From assembly GCF_002115725.1 (NCBI RefSeq), contig NZ_JFKD01000019.1, positions 1 to 64,000 of the forward strand: DNA of 64,000 nt, written 5' to 3'. Position 1 is the stretch's first letter. Each line of letters begins with the position of its first letter. The position numbers and the translations under genes are program-made. The DNA comes from Marivita cryptomonadis. GTDB lineage: Bacteria; Pseudomonadota; Alphaproteobacteria; Rhodobacterales; Rhodobacteraceae. This document shows, one piece after another, positions 43,861 to 53,044 of this stretch. Below the pieces are notes generated by a model that saw only the letters and a program-made list of their open reading frames with translations, ran no database searches and had not been told where the DNA came from.

Positions 43861-45384
43861 ATGCTTGAAGGAATTCTAATCGGATTGTCGGCGGCGGTTA
43901 CTCCGTTCAACCTTATCATGGTTGTGATGGGCTGCGTGATCGGCACATTGATCGGCATGTTGCCAGGTCTTGGGCCTATGTCGATCATCGCAATCATGAT
44001 CCCGGTTGCCATTGGCATAGGCGATCCAACAGCCGCGCTGATCCTTTTGTCCGGAGTTTATTACGGAGCGATCTTCGGTGGATCGACCTCTTCAATCCTG
44101 CTCAATGCGCCGGGGGTCGCAGGTACAGTCGCAACGAGCTTTGACGGCTATCCCATGGCGCGCAAGGGACAGGCCGGAAAGGCCCTGACCATCGCCGCCA
44201 TCGCCAGCTTCGCGGGCGGCACTATTGGCGCGATCTTGTTGATGATTTTTGCCCCGGCACTGTCCTCGGTCGCTCTGCTGTTCCATTCGGCTGAATATTT
44301 CGCCTTGATGGTGGTCGGCCTCTCTGCAATCGCGGCGTTTGCTGGGACCGGACAGGTCGCCAAGGCCCTGATGATGACCCTGTTGGGCCTGATGCTGGGC
44401 ACCGTCGGCGAAGGAGCGCTGTCGAACACACCACGCTTCACCTTCGGAATGATGGAGCTGCAATCAGGCTTCTCTTTCATCACGCTGGCCATGGCGATGT
44501 TCGCTCTTCCGGAGGCCTTGTTTCTGGTCATGAATCCGGCACGCGCAGCTAATGGGTCTAGTGACGGTAGTGGCAAGATTACCAATATGCGGATCACCAA
44601 AGAAGAAGCGCGCACCATAGCGCCTGTGATCGGGCGCCAGTCGCTACAGGGGTTTTTCATCGGAGTATTGCCCGGCGCAGGGGCTACTATCGCATCCTTC
44701 CTAGGCTATGCCGTCGAGCGCAACATCGCCAAGGGCGCGGAACAGGAAGAGTTCGGCAAAGGGTCGATCAAGGGGCTGGCTGCTCCTGAAACCGCCAACA
44801 ATGCCGCTTGTACAGGATCGTTCGTGCCTTTGTTGACCTTAGGCATCCCCGGATCGGGAACAACGGCAATTCTGCTTGGCGCTTTGCTGGCGCTGAACGT
44901 GACACCGGGTCCGCGCCTGATGACAGACACACCCGAAGTGTTCTGGGCGGTCATCATCTCAATGTATCTGGGCAATCTGGTGCTGTTGATCCTCAACTTG
45001 CCTTTGATTCCCTACATCGCCAAGATCCTGACCATCCCGCGCACGTTCCTGATCCCGTTCATCCTGTTCTTCACCCTGATGGGCAGCTATTTGGGTCAGA
45101 ACAATTCGACGGAACTTCTGATCCTTGTCGGGTTCGGTGTCGTGGCTACGATCCTCCGGTTCGCAGACTTCCCGCTTGCTCCGTTGCTGATCGGGTTCAT
45201 TCTTGGCACGATGCTCGAGAACAATTTTGCAAGGGCAATGCAGCTTTACCGTGGGTTCGACTTCATCCTTGAACGGCCGATGACGCTTGGCCTGCTTGTG
45301 TTGGCTTTGATCCTTGTGGTGTTGCCAAGCTATCGCGGCTACCGGGCGCGCAAGCGGGCCGAAGGCGTGGCAGATGGCGACTGA
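43861..45384 (+). CDS. tctA: Tripartite tricarboxylate transporter large subunit TctA
   Basis: A 507-aa polytopic membrane protein (about 11-12 segments). It shows the TctA motifs GTLIGMLPGLGPMSIIAIM and YYGAIFGGSTSSILLNAPG early, and the mirrored FFIGVLPGAGATIASFLGY later, reflecting its internal repeat. It moves the tricarboxylate with an ion gradient, fed by TctC. The last 11 bases overlap the CoA-transferase gene, linking uptake with activation. Confidence 0.92.
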   Translation: MLEGILIGLSAAVTPFNLIMVVMGCVIGTLIGMLPGLGPMSIIAIMIPVAIGIGDPTAALILLSGVYYGAIFGGSTSSILLNAPGVAGTVATSFDGYPMARKGQAGKALTIAAIASFAGGTIGAILLMIFAPALSSVALLFHSAEYFALMVVGLSAIAAFAGTGQVAKALMMTLLGLMLGTVGEGALSNTPRFTFGMMELQSGFSFITLAMAMFALPEALFLVMNPARAANGSSDGSGKITNMRITKEEARTIAPVIGRQSLQGFFIGVLPGAGATIASFLGYAVERNIAKGAEQEEFGKGSIKGLAAPETANNAACTGSFVPLLTLGIPGSGTTAILLGALLALNVTPGPRLMTDTPEVFWAVIISMYLGNLVLLILNLPLIPYIAKILTIPRTFLIPFILFFTLMGSYLGQNNSTELLILVGFGVVATILRFADFPLAPLLIGFILGTMLENNFARAMQLYRGFDFILERPMTLGLLVLALILVVLPSYRGYRARKRAEGVADGD

Positions 45385-46582
45385 CAAACAGACCGGACCC
45401 CTTAATGGGGTCCGCGTCCTTGATCTGACGAATGTCTTGGCAGGCCCTTTCGCCTGCCATCAACTTGCCCATCTCGGCGCAGATGTGATCAAGGTCGAGG
45501 CTGTCGGGACGGGCGATCTTGCCAGAAACCTTGGTTCTGATCCCGATCTGTCTGCGGCGGGTATGGGGATCAGCTTTCTGGCCCAGAACGCTGGCAAGTC
45601 TTCGCTGACGCTCAACCTAAAAGACCCGCGTGGCAAGGACGTTCTTGAGCAACTTGTGCAGGGTGCGGATGTTCTGGTCGAGAATTATCGACCCGGTGTC
45701 ATGGAGCGTTTGAGCCTTTGCTATGACACCTTGAAGCAGGTCAACCCGAACCTGGTCTATTGCGCCATCTCCGGCTTTGGCCAAACCGGACCTTGGGCTA
45801 CCCGGCCTGCTTATGACCAAATTATCCAAGGCGTTTCGGGTGTAATGTCGATCACCGGCGACGCACAAAGCGCACCGCTGCGCGTGGGCTATCCGCTCGC
45901 GGACACCATCGGCGGATTGACGGCAGCTATGGCGATCTGCTCTGCGCTGAACGCAACGCCCCGAGGCGCATATATCGACGTGTCCATGCTTGAATCCGTT
46001 CTAGCGACGATGGGATGGGTGGTGTCCAACCATCTGATCGGCGGCGTCGCGCCCAGCGCACAAGGAAACGAGAACCCCACATCCGCACCATCCGGCGCGT
46101 TTCAATGCGCTGATGGGTTGATCAATATTGCCGCCAACAAGGATGAGCAGTGGGTCGCACTTGCACGTCACCTTGGACGCGAAGACCTACTGTCCAAAGA
46201 GGTGTTCCTGACACGTGAGGACCGCAAGACCAATAGACTGCGACTGAAGGCGGAACTCGAAACGGTTTTGACGACGCGGTCTGCGCGGGATTGGGCCGAA
46301 GAGCTGAACAGCCTTGGCGTTCCTGCAGGGGCGGTTTTGTCGGTGCCCGAAGCGCTCACCACCGCGCAAATCACTGGTCGCGACTTCATCACTCGGTTTG
46401 CTTCTGTTCCGGGTGTTGACCGCCCAGTGGACGTCGTGTCCGTCGGCGCAATGTTCGACGGAACCCGGCCCACAGTCTCGACGCCGCCGCCCAAATTGGG
46501 TCAGGACACAACAAGCATCTTGGAAAACCTTGGCTACAGTCGGATACAGATTGAAACGTTGCGCAAGGAGGGCGTGATTTGA
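45374..46582 (+). CDS. Class III CoA-transferase (CaiB/BaiF family)
   Basis: A 402-aa protein starting at ATG 45374, 11 bases inside tctA. It has the family features GVRVLDLTNVLAGPFACHQLAHLGADVIKVE at the N-terminus, SLTLNLKDPRGKDVL and the catalytic aspartate in GYPLADTIGG (near residue 180). Members move CoA between carboxylates. Placed between the tricarboxylate carrier and a citryl-CoA-lyase-like gene, it probably makes the CoA thioester of the imported acid. The CoA donor is unknown. Confidence 0.85.
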   Translation: MATDKQTGPLNGVRVLDLTNVLAGPFACHQLAHLGADVIKVEAVGTGDLARNLGSDPDLSAAGMGISFLAQNAGKSSLTLNLKDPRGKDVLEQLVQGADVLVENYRPGVMERLSLCYDTLKQVNPNLVYCAISGFGQTGPWATRPAYDQIIQGVSGVMSITGDAQSAPLRVGYPLADTIGGLTAAMAICSALNATPRGAYIDVSMLESVLATMGWVVSNHLIGGVAPSAQGNENPTSAPSGAFQCADGLINIAANKDEQWVALARHLGREDLLSKEVFLTREDRKTNRLRLKAELETVLTTRSARDWAEELNSLGVPAGAVLSVPEALTTAQITGRDFITRFASVPGVDRPVDVVSVGAMFDGTRPTVSTPPPKLGQDTTSILENLGYSRIQIETLRKEGVI

Positions 46583-47358
46583 CAACAAACACCGACGTAT
46601 CGGACTGGTGGCGCACAAAGATCATCGACATGGAGCCGGGACGCATCCACCTGCGCGGTCAGCCGATTCAGGATCTGATTGGCAACACCGGGTTTGCCCG
46701 CATGATCTGGTTAATGGTCGTCGGAGAAGATATCTCGGGACCGCGCGCCGATCTGTTTGAGGCCGCTTTGGTTTCCGCAGTAGATCACGGCCCTCAAGCG
46801 CCTTCCATTGCAGCTGCGCGCATGGCGTCGACCTGCGGGATCGGTCTGCAATCGGCCATGGCGACCGGGCTCAATATGCTTGGCGATGTGCATGGAGGCG
46901 CCGGGGAACAGGCTGTCGGGCTGTACCGCGAGATCGAGACTGCTGGATTGGACAAACTTGTGACCTGTCTTGACGATTGGCGCGAAAAGCATGGCCGTTT
47001 CATTCCAGGTTTCGGACACAGGTTCCACAAACCGGTCGATCCCCGTGCACCACGCTTGCTTGGTTTGGTCGAAGATGCAGCAAAGGTCGGAGCCGTTACC
47101 GGTGTCTATGCCCAGATCGGGCGCGCCATTGAAACCCGCCTCGCTGAGGAACGCGGCAAATCTGTTCCGATGAACATCGACGGCGCGACGGCCGTTATCT
47201 ACGCGGAATTGGGTTGCCCGGCACCACTTGCACGCGGCTTTTTCGGATTGTCGCGCTCGGTGGGTATCCTTGCTCACGCATGGGAACAAATGGAGCAGGG
47301 TGGTCGCAACAAGGGACCGACGCCACCGGAGTACCGATGGACCTATGAAGGCGTATAG
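46579..47358 (+). CDS. Citrate synthase-like protein, probable citryl-CoA lyase
   Basis: A 259-aa protein of the citrate synthase superfamily, about 60% of the length of full citrate synthase, as in citryl-CoA lyases. Catalytic-type residues appear in DHGPQAPS (His), GDVHGGAGEQAVGL (His), PGFGHRFHKPVDPRA and NIDGATAV (Asp). The TTG start at 46579 is supported by a perfect AAGGAGG seven bases before it and by overlap with the CoA-transferase stop. It would split the CoA thioester made by the preceding gene into acetyl-CoA and an oxoacid such as oxaloacetate. Confidence 0.8.
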   Translation: MTTNTDVSDWWRTKIIDMEPGRIHLRGQPIQDLIGNTGFARMIWLMVVGEDISGPRADLFEAALVSAVDHGPQAPSIAAARMASTCGIGLQSAMATGLNMLGDVHGGAGEQAVGLYREIETAGLDKLVTCLDDWREKHGRFIPGFGHRFHKPVDPRAPRLLGLVEDAAKVGAVTGVYAQIGRAIETRLAEERGKSVPMNIDGATAVIYAELGCPAPLARGFFGLSRSVGILAHAWEQMEQGGRNKGPTPPEYRWTYEGV

Positions 47359-48379
47359 CAGGCAGGTGCCGCCAGTCATTCCGACGCTTTTGATCGGTGC
47401 TGCGGGGGCAATTCTGTTTTATCTCGTCGGATTTCCAGCCGCTGCCGTGACCGGGCCGGCTACAACCGTTGCCGCTGCGACGTTGTTGGGCGTACGCACC
47501 CAGATCCCACCACGGCTTTGCGATATCATCTTCATTGTGATTGGCGCCCAAATCGGAAGCACCGTGACACCCGATGTCATTTCCGCCGCAATGACATGGC
47601 CGTTGTCCTTGATGGTTCTGACACTGACACTGATCGCAATCATGGTGGTGGTGCCACTTTGCCTGCGGCTGCTTTTCGGTCATCGTCCTGTGACAGCCTT
47701 TCTGTCGGCTGCACCGGGTCACCTAACCTTTACGCTTGGTCTTGCCGCTGATTTGAAAGCAGACGTTCCACAGGTCGTGCTGATACAGACGGTACGGGTT
47801 TTCTTGCTGACGCTAATGGTGCCGGTCCTGATTTCGCTCTGGGGGATTACTGGAACAGCAACATTTGCCGGGCAAGGGACCAGTTCGGCGGCCGACCTTG
47901 TGCTTGTCCTGCTGCTGGCCTTGGCTGTCGGCCTCGGTCTGAAACGTCTGGCTGTTCCGGCACCGTTATTGATCGGGGCAATGGCCGTATCGGCGATCAC
48001 GCATGGGACCGGGCTTGTGTCAGGTGTCGCGCCGAACTGGATGACCATGGCGGCCTTCGTTGGCATGGGCGCGTTGATCGGCACGCGGTTCGGTGGCGTT
48101 GACCGCTCGCTGTTGAAAAGCGCATTCGTTGCAGGGCTGCTGAGTACCGTCGTCGGCTGCATCATCGCCGCAATCGGCGCCTATATCGCTTCACGGCTAA
48201 TTGGGTTGCCGCCTGCCGCATTGTTCCTTGCCTTTGCGCCGGGCGGGGTCGAAGTCATGGCGGCTCTTGCCATTGAAACTGGTCTGGAACCTGCACTTGT
48301 GGCCGCGCACCATGTGTTCCGGTTGACCGTTCTGGGAATACTGCTGCCAATTTTCGCGCTGCGCTACAGGCGTGATTGA
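47345..48379 (+). CDS. AbrB-family membrane protein
   Basis: A 344-aa inner-membrane protein with about ten hydrophobic segments in two similar halves (LIGAAGAILFYLVGFPAAAVTGP; VPAPLLIGAMAVSAITHG), the AbrB-duplication family. The start ATG 47345 overlaps the lyase gene by 14 bases, and the earlier open frame is a run-through. The family name comes from an old annotation; it is not a DNA-binding AbrB. It may export or balance a product of the tricarboxylate pathway; this is inferred from operon position only. Confidence 0.8.
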   Translation: MKAYSRQVPPVIPTLLIGAAGAILFYLVGFPAAAVTGPATTVAAATLLGVRTQIPPRLCDIIFIVIGAQIGSTVTPDVISAAMTWPLSLMVLTLTLIAIMVVVPLCLRLLFGHRPVTAFLSAAPGHLTFTLGLAADLKADVPQVVLIQTVRVFLLTLMVPVLISLWGITGTATFAGQGTSSAADLVLVLLLALAVGLGLKRLAVPAPLLIGAMAVSAITHGTGLVSGVAPNWMTMAAFVGMGALIGTRFGGVDRSLLKSAFVAGLLSTVVGCIIAAIGAYIASRLIGLPPAALFLAFAPGGVEVMAALAIETGLEPALVAAHHVFRLTVLGILLPIFALRYRRD

Positions 48380-48385
48380 TCACAG

Positions 48386-49081
48386 TCACCCTGTTGCGTC
48401 TTCGCTCCGCCGCCTGACCAAGCGATTGAAGCTCATAGAGATATGCGCACGCTGAACCTGCGCGACAGCGCCGAGGTCGCCAGACTGCAGAGCGATCTGA
48501 ATCGCTTCAAGTTCGTGCCGGAAAATGCGGTACTCATCCTCCAAATCCAGCTCTGCCTTGATTGCACGAACCAGCCAAAGGCGTTTGGTTTGGTAATACA
48601 AGCGCTCCAGAACCTGTCGCAGCGGGTCATTGGCCGTCAGCTCCAGCAGGGTCTGAAACACATCCATGTCCAGTTCGGTAAAGCTTCGTGGTGTGCCTGA
48701 CACCCCCATCTCAAACGCGCGGTCGATCAGAGCTTGCAAGCGCTTGAAGAACACGTCGCCCGGCATCACCGGATCAAGCGTCCCAGTAAGCGCTGTCAAC
48801 TCGACGCGTAACCTGTAAGCCTGTTCAAGCTCTGTGATGTCGGCGTCCGTGACGATGGTCCCCACCCCGTGCACGGACTGTACCAGACCCTCTTCCTCCA
48901 ACCGCGCGAGCACACGTCGCACTGGGGTACGGCTGGTCCCGAATTCCTTAGCCAAGGCGATCTCGGACAGGTGCGTCGCCGGGGGGTAGTCCAGAAGACA
49001 GATGCGTTGCCGCAGAGTTTCGTGCAGTGCGGCATGACGATCCTTGACTGTCATCACGCCATCTGACGCCCCATCAGCCAT
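48386..49081 (-). CDS. GntR-family regulator, FCD type
   Basis: A 231-aa regulator. The winged helix (LRQRICLLDYPPATHLSEIALAKEFGTSRTPVRRVLARL) is followed by the FCD domain (ELDMDVFQTLLEL, FRHELEAI). It overlaps the M20 deacetylase gene by eight bases and is the last gene of the doeA-type operon, so it is probably autoregulated. Two copies of GATGTGCACAAC in the divergent region at 51452-51547 are likely sites. It ends convergent to the AbrB-type gene. Confidence 0.87.
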   Translation of the reverse strand: MADGASDGVMTVKDRHAALHETLRQRICLLDYPPATHLSEIALAKEFGTSRTPVRRVLARLEEEGLVQSVHGVGTIVTDADITELEQAYRLRVELTALTGTLDPVMPGDVFFKRLQALIDRAFEMGVSGTPRSFTELDMDVFQTLLELTANDPLRQVLERLYYQTKRLWLVRAIKAELDLEDEYRIFRHELEAIQIALQSGDLGAVAQVQRAHISMSFNRLVRRRSEDATG

Positions 49082-50234
49082 CCAGCCTGTCTCCCAATCG
49101 TTCCAGCATGCCGATGCATTGGCTCAACTGTTCGATGGCGATGAACTCATCTGCCTTATGCGCCTGTTCGATCGACCCCGGGCCACAGACCACGACATCC
49201 GTGCCAAGCGCCTGAAATAGACCAGCCTCGGTGCCGAAGGCCACGACATCGCTGTTGTTCGCACCGGTCAATTCTGAGACGATGCGGCGAGCTTCATTTT
49301 CATCTGTCGGGATCAGGCCAACCACCTCGCCGATCACATCGGTGGTGATGTACGCTCCCGGATGAACAGCGCGCATGCGGGGAAGAAGCTCGGCTTCGCA
49401 ATACTGCCTGAGGCTGTCTTTGACGAACTCGGCATCGCCCGGCTGAACCGGACGCATTTCCCAATCGACCTGCGCAGATGGCGCGATTACGTTATGCGCA
49501 ACACCGCCGATCAATGCCCCCACATTGACCGTAGTCCAAGGCGGGTCGAAGGGAGAATTCTTCGGTGCTCGGGCACGCAAGTCTTCCTTTAGACCCAAGA
49601 GATGGTTCACATAGCGCACCGCATATTCAACAGCGTTGACCCCGTGATCCGGCAATGATCCATGCCCGGCCAGACCATTGAAATGCGTTGTATATTCGTT
49701 GCAGCCCTTATGGCCGTCGATAATCCGCATCTCGGTCGGTTCGCCAATAATCGCCACCCCAGGCGTCCATTCGCGCTCGGCCATGGTTTCGGCAAGCTGC
49801 CGCGCTCCAAGACAGCCGACTTCTTCGTCATAAGTGAAAGCGAAATGAACCGGCCTGTCCGCAACGCGATCCGCAAAATAGGGCGCCATTGCCAATGTAG
49901 CCGCAATAAAACCTTTCATGTCACATGTGCCGCGCCCGTAAAGGCGTCCGTCAGCTGCTTCCATTTGAAACGGGTCACGCGTCCACGCCTGATCTGCCAC
50001 GGGCACCACATCGCTGTGGCCGGACAAGAGGATGCCGCCGTTGCGATCCGGCCCAAGCGTGGCGAACAGGTTGGCTTTGGTCCCGCAAGGCGACGACATC
50101 ACCTCGCATCGCGCGCCCGCATCTTCAAGAAGCCCCGCCATGTGCAGGATCATGTCGAAATTGCTGTCAGCCGAAATGGTCGGGTAGGCAATTAAATCGC
50201 CAAGAATTTCGGTTGTGCGCTGCAAGTGGTCCAC
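49074..50234 (-). CDS. M20-family deacetylase, ArgE-like
   Basis: A 386-aa zinc aminoacylase. The metal site motifs are GHSDVVPV (His and Asp), GRGTCDMKGF (Asp), TYDEEVGCLGA (catalytic and metal Glu), IGEPTEMRI, and the histidine near the C-terminus in IEQAHKADEF. The closest type is acetylornithine deacetylase. In this operon, after DoeA, it could remove acetate from N-acetyl-2,4-diaminobutyrate, the step done by the unrelated DoeB in standard ectoine clusters. It starts 4 bases after doeA. Confidence 0.82.
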   Translation of the reverse strand: MDHLQRTTEILGDLIAYPTISADSNFDMILHMAGLLEDAGARCEVMSSPCGTKANLFATLGPDRNGGILLSGHSDVVPVADQAWTRDPFQMEAADGRLYGRGTCDMKGFIAATLAMAPYFADRVADRPVHFAFTYDEEVGCLGARQLAETMAEREWTPGVAIIGEPTEMRIIDGHKGCNEYTTHFNGLAGHGSLPDHGVNAVEYAVRYVNHLLGLKEDLRARAPKNSPFDPPWTTVNVGALIGGVAHNVIAPSAQVDWEMRPVQPGDAEFVKDSLRQYCEAELLPRMRAVHPGAYITTDVIGEVVGLIPTDENEARRIVSELTGANNSDVVAFGTEAGLFQALGTDVVVCGPGSIEQAHKADEFIAIEQLSQCIGMLERLGDRLDG

Positions 50235-50238
50235 GGCG

Positions 50239-51423
50239 TCAGTCCTTGACGAACAGCTTTCGCTCCACGTTGCACAAGGCTTCGGCGGGGCCGCTGTCGG
50301 TGATGAGAATGGTTTCGGTTGTCTCGAGTCCCCAAGTATCCATCCAGAGAGCTGGCATAAAGTGGAAGGTCATGCCGGGCTGCAAAATGGTTTCATCCTC
50401 GACACGGAGGGATGCGGTACGTTCGCCCCAATCGGGTGGGTAACTCAGGCCGATCGGATAACCACAGCGGCCTTCGCGATAGATGCCGTGCTTCTGCAGA
50501 ACGTCGACAAGTGCTTGCGCGATATCGCGGGTTCGGTTGCCAGCGCGCGCCGCATTGAGCGCGGCTTCGATCCCTTCGATCTGGGCCGCTTCAGCATCAA
50601 GCATCTCTTTCGGCGGTGTCCCCAGAAAAACGGTTCGGCACAAAGGTGCGTGATACCGGCGGTAACATCCGGAGAGTTCAAAAAACGTCGCCTCACCTTC
50701 GCGCATCGGATCGCCGTTCCACGTCAGGTGCGCAGCCGTCGCATCAAGTCCAGATGGCGTTAGCGGTACGATCGCGGGATAGTCGCCCCAAATGTCGTCC
50801 ACACCTGTGATCCCGGCATGCATGATATCGGCCACCACATCATTCTTTCGCACACCCGGAGCTGCACGGTCGATGGCGGTTTCGATGACGCGCTCCGAAA
50901 TTCGTGCTGCTTTTCGGATAAAGGCGATCTCTTCATGCGACTTGATCAGCCGCTGCCAGTTCACAAGCGCGGTGACGTCGGCAAACGTGGCGTTGGGCAT
51001 TTCCGTCACAAACACCTGATGCGCTTTGGCCGAGTAGTAGTAGTTCTCCATCTCGACGCCGATCTTGGCTGATTCCAGACCCATGTCTTTCAAACGTGCC
51101 GCGAGCTCCTGCATCGGATGGCGCACTGTCGATTGCACGTAGCTGTCGGCGTAGCCAAAGATATTGGCCTCTGACATCCAGCAGGTACGCAAGGCGCCCA
51201 TCGAGTCCATGAACCGCCCCCACCACATCGGTTCGCCTTCCATGCGCAGAAGAACGCCTTGGTGCACGTAGAACGACCAACCGTCATACCCTGTCAGCCA
51301 AGCTTGGTTGGACGGATCGGTGACGAACAGGGCGTCCAGTCCGGCTTCGCTCATCGCGGTACGTGTCAACGCTATACGGCGGTCGTATTCAGTTTGACTA
51401 AACGGGGCATTTCCCTCGGGCAT
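50239..51423 (-). CDS. doeA: Ectoine hydrolase-type M24 protein (DoeA/EutD family)
   Basis: A 394-aa protein with the creatinase/aminopeptidase P fold. Stretches typical of DoeA/EutD are ITDPSNQAW-type DALFVTDPSNQAWLTGYDGW, the AIVPLTPSGLDATAAHLTW block, FFELSGCYRRYHAPLCRTVFLG and IGLSYPPDWGERT. In this family, two metal-site carboxylates are altered, as expected for a hydrolase of ring amidines rather than a peptidase. DoeA opens ectoine to an N-acetyl-diaminobutyrate. An enzyme for a related ring compound is possible, because the other known ectoine genes (uehABC, eutE, enuR) are absent here. Confidence 0.78.
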   Translation of the reverse strand: MPEGNAPFSQTEYDRRIALTRTAMSEAGLDALFVTDPSNQAWLTGYDGWSFYVHQGVLLRMEGEPMWWGRFMDSMGALRTCWMSEANIFGYADSYVQSTVRHPMQELAARLKDMGLESAKIGVEMENYYYSAKAHQVFVTEMPNATFADVTALVNWQRLIKSHEEIAFIRKAARISERVIETAIDRAAPGVRKNDVVADIMHAGITGVDDIWGDYPAIVPLTPSGLDATAAHLTWNGDPMREGEATFFELSGCYRRYHAPLCRTVFLGTPPKEMLDAEAAQIEGIEAALNAARAGNRTRDIAQALVDVLQKHGIYREGRCGYPIGLSYPPDWGERTASLRVEDETILQPGMTFHFMPALWMDTWGLETTETILITDSGPAEALCNVERKLFVKD

Positions 51424-51451
51424 GGTTGGTCCTCAGCCAAATTTATCGTAA

Positions 51452-51547
51452 GATGTGCACAACTCGGCAGGAATGCTGTCGAATGGCGCACAGAATCAGC
51501 ACCTGATTTCTTGACACCATCCGAAATCATCGACTGATGTGCACAAC
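51452..51547. promoter_or_regulatory. Two 12-bp repeats 84 bp apart, likely GntR operators
   Basis: GATGTGCACAAC lies at 51452-51463 and again at 51536-51547. The core TGTGCACA is a palindrome of the kind bound by FCD-type GntR regulators. The start-to-start distance of 84 bp is eight helical turns, so both face the same side. One copy is near each divergent gene (doeA and the aminotransferase), suggesting joint control, perhaps through a loop. Confidence 0.65.
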
Positions 51548-51578
51548 GATTTGTCACCATTAATGACTGGAAAACGAC

Positions 51579-52952
51579 ATGCTTCGGAATGACCAACTTG
51601 ATCAGTGGGATCGAGATAACTTCTTCCACCCGTCCACCCATCTTGCGCAACATGCCCGCGGCGAAAGCCCCAGTCGCGTGATCAAAACGGCATCGGGTGT
51701 GTTCATCGAAGATCGGGACGGCAACAAGCTGCTGGATGCGTTCGCCGGGCTTTATTGCGTCAACGTCGGCTATGGCCGTCAGGAGATTGCCGAGGCGATT
51801 GCAGAACAGGCGCGGGAACTGGCTTATTACCATTCCTATGTCGGCCACGGCACCGAGGCGTCGATCACCTTGGCGAAAATGATTCTCGACCGCGCGCCAG
51901 ACCATATGTCCAAGGTCTATTTCGGTCTCGGCGGATCGGATGCGAACGAGACAAATGTCAAACTGGTCTGGTACTACAACAACATCCTTGGACGCCCGCA
52001 GAAGAAAAAGATCATCTCGCGCTGGCGTGGATATCACGGATCTGGGCTTGTCACCGGGTCGCTGACCGGGCTCGAGCTGTTTCACAAGAAATTCGATCTG
52101 CCGATCGAACAGGTGATCCACACCACCGCACCCTATTACTATCGGCGCGAAGACCTGAACCAAACCGAAGCCGAATTCGTCGCCCAATGTGCCGCGGATC
52201 TCGAAAACCTAATCGCTCGCGAAGGGGCCGACACCATCGGTGCGTTCATCGGAGAACCCATGCTGGGAACTGGCGGCATCGTCCCGCCCCCGGCAGGCTA
52301 TTGGGAGGCGATCCAAGACGTGCTGAACAAGCATGACATTCTCTTGATCGCGGATGAGGTGGTCACCGGCTTTGGTCGCTTGGGCACAATGTTCGGCTCG
52401 GAGCATTACGGGATCAAACCCGATATCATCACCATCGCCAAGGGGCTGACCTCGGCATATGCGCCGCTGTCCGGCTCTATTGTCTCGGACAAGGTCTGGA
52501 GCGTGTTGGAACAGGGCACCGACGAAAACGGACCGATTGGACATGGCTGGACCTATTCCGCGCACCCCATAGGTGCTGCCGCAGGTGTTGCGAACCTCAA
52601 ATTGCTGGACGATCTGAGCCTGGTGTCGAATGCTGGCACCGTAGGCGCATATCTCAATGCAACGATGCGCGAAGCTCTGGCTGATCACCAAAATGTCGGC
52701 GACGTGCGCGGCGACGGCATGATCTGCGCGGTAGAATTTGTAAGGGACAAAGACAGTCGCGTTTTCTTTGATGCCACGGACAAAATCGGCCCACAGATCT
52801 CGGCCAAATTGCTCGAGCAGGACAAGATCATTGCGCGCGCCATGCCGCAGGGAGACATCCTTGGGTTTGCTCCGCCGTTCTGCCTGACCAAGTCCGAAGC
52901 AGACCAAGTCGTCGCGGGCACGGTCCGCGCAGTCAAAGCCGTTCTGGGCTGA
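51579..52952 (+). CDS. Class III aminotransferase, DoeD-like
   Basis: A 457-aa PLP enzyme. It shows [16 protein letters not shown] (phosphate contact), [14 protein letters not shown] (PLP aspartate) and the likely Schiff-base lysine in [15 protein letters not shown]. It starts 155 bases across a divergent region from doeA and would convert diaminobutyrate to aspartate semialdehyde if the pathway is ectoine breakdown. It is related to, but distinct from, the aminotransferase at 23172. A terminator follows 22 bases after the stop. Confidence 0.83.
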   Translation: MLRNDQLDQWDRDNFFHPSTHLAQHARGESPSRVIKTASGVFIEDRDGNKLLDAFAGLYCVNVGYGRQEIAEAIAEQARELAYYHSYVGHGTEASITLAKMILDRAPDHMSKVYFGLGGSDANETNVKLVWYYNNILGRPQKKKIISRWRGYHGSGLVTGSLTGLELFHKKFDLPIEQVIHTTAPYYYRREDLNQTEAEFVAQCAADLENLIAREGADTIGAFIGEPMLGTGGIVPPPAGYWEAIQDVLNKHDILLIADEVVTGFGRLGTMFGSEHYGIKPDIITIAKGLTSAYAPLSGSIVSDKVWSVLEQGTDENGPIGHGWTYSAHPIGAAAGVANLKLLDDLSLVSNAGTVGAYLNATMREALADHQNVGDVRGDGMICAVEFVRDKDSRVFFDATDKIGPQISAKLLEQDKIIARAMPQGDILGFAPPFCLTKSEADQVVAGTVRAVKAVLG

Positions 52953-52974
52953 TCAAATCAACCCTTCGCCCAAT

Positions 52975-53003
52975 GCCGCCGGGAGATACGCCCGGCGGCT
53001 TTT
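52975..53003 (+). terminator. Rho-independent terminator after the aminotransferase
   Basis: GCCGCCGGG and CCCGGCGGC pair perfectly over 9 bp around a 7-base loop, followed by TTTT. It ends the aminotransferase transcript and precedes the kinase gene. Confidence 0.8.
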
Positions 53004-53044
53004 CGATTGCCCTGGATCATGCCTGCCGTGCTAGACCGTAATGC

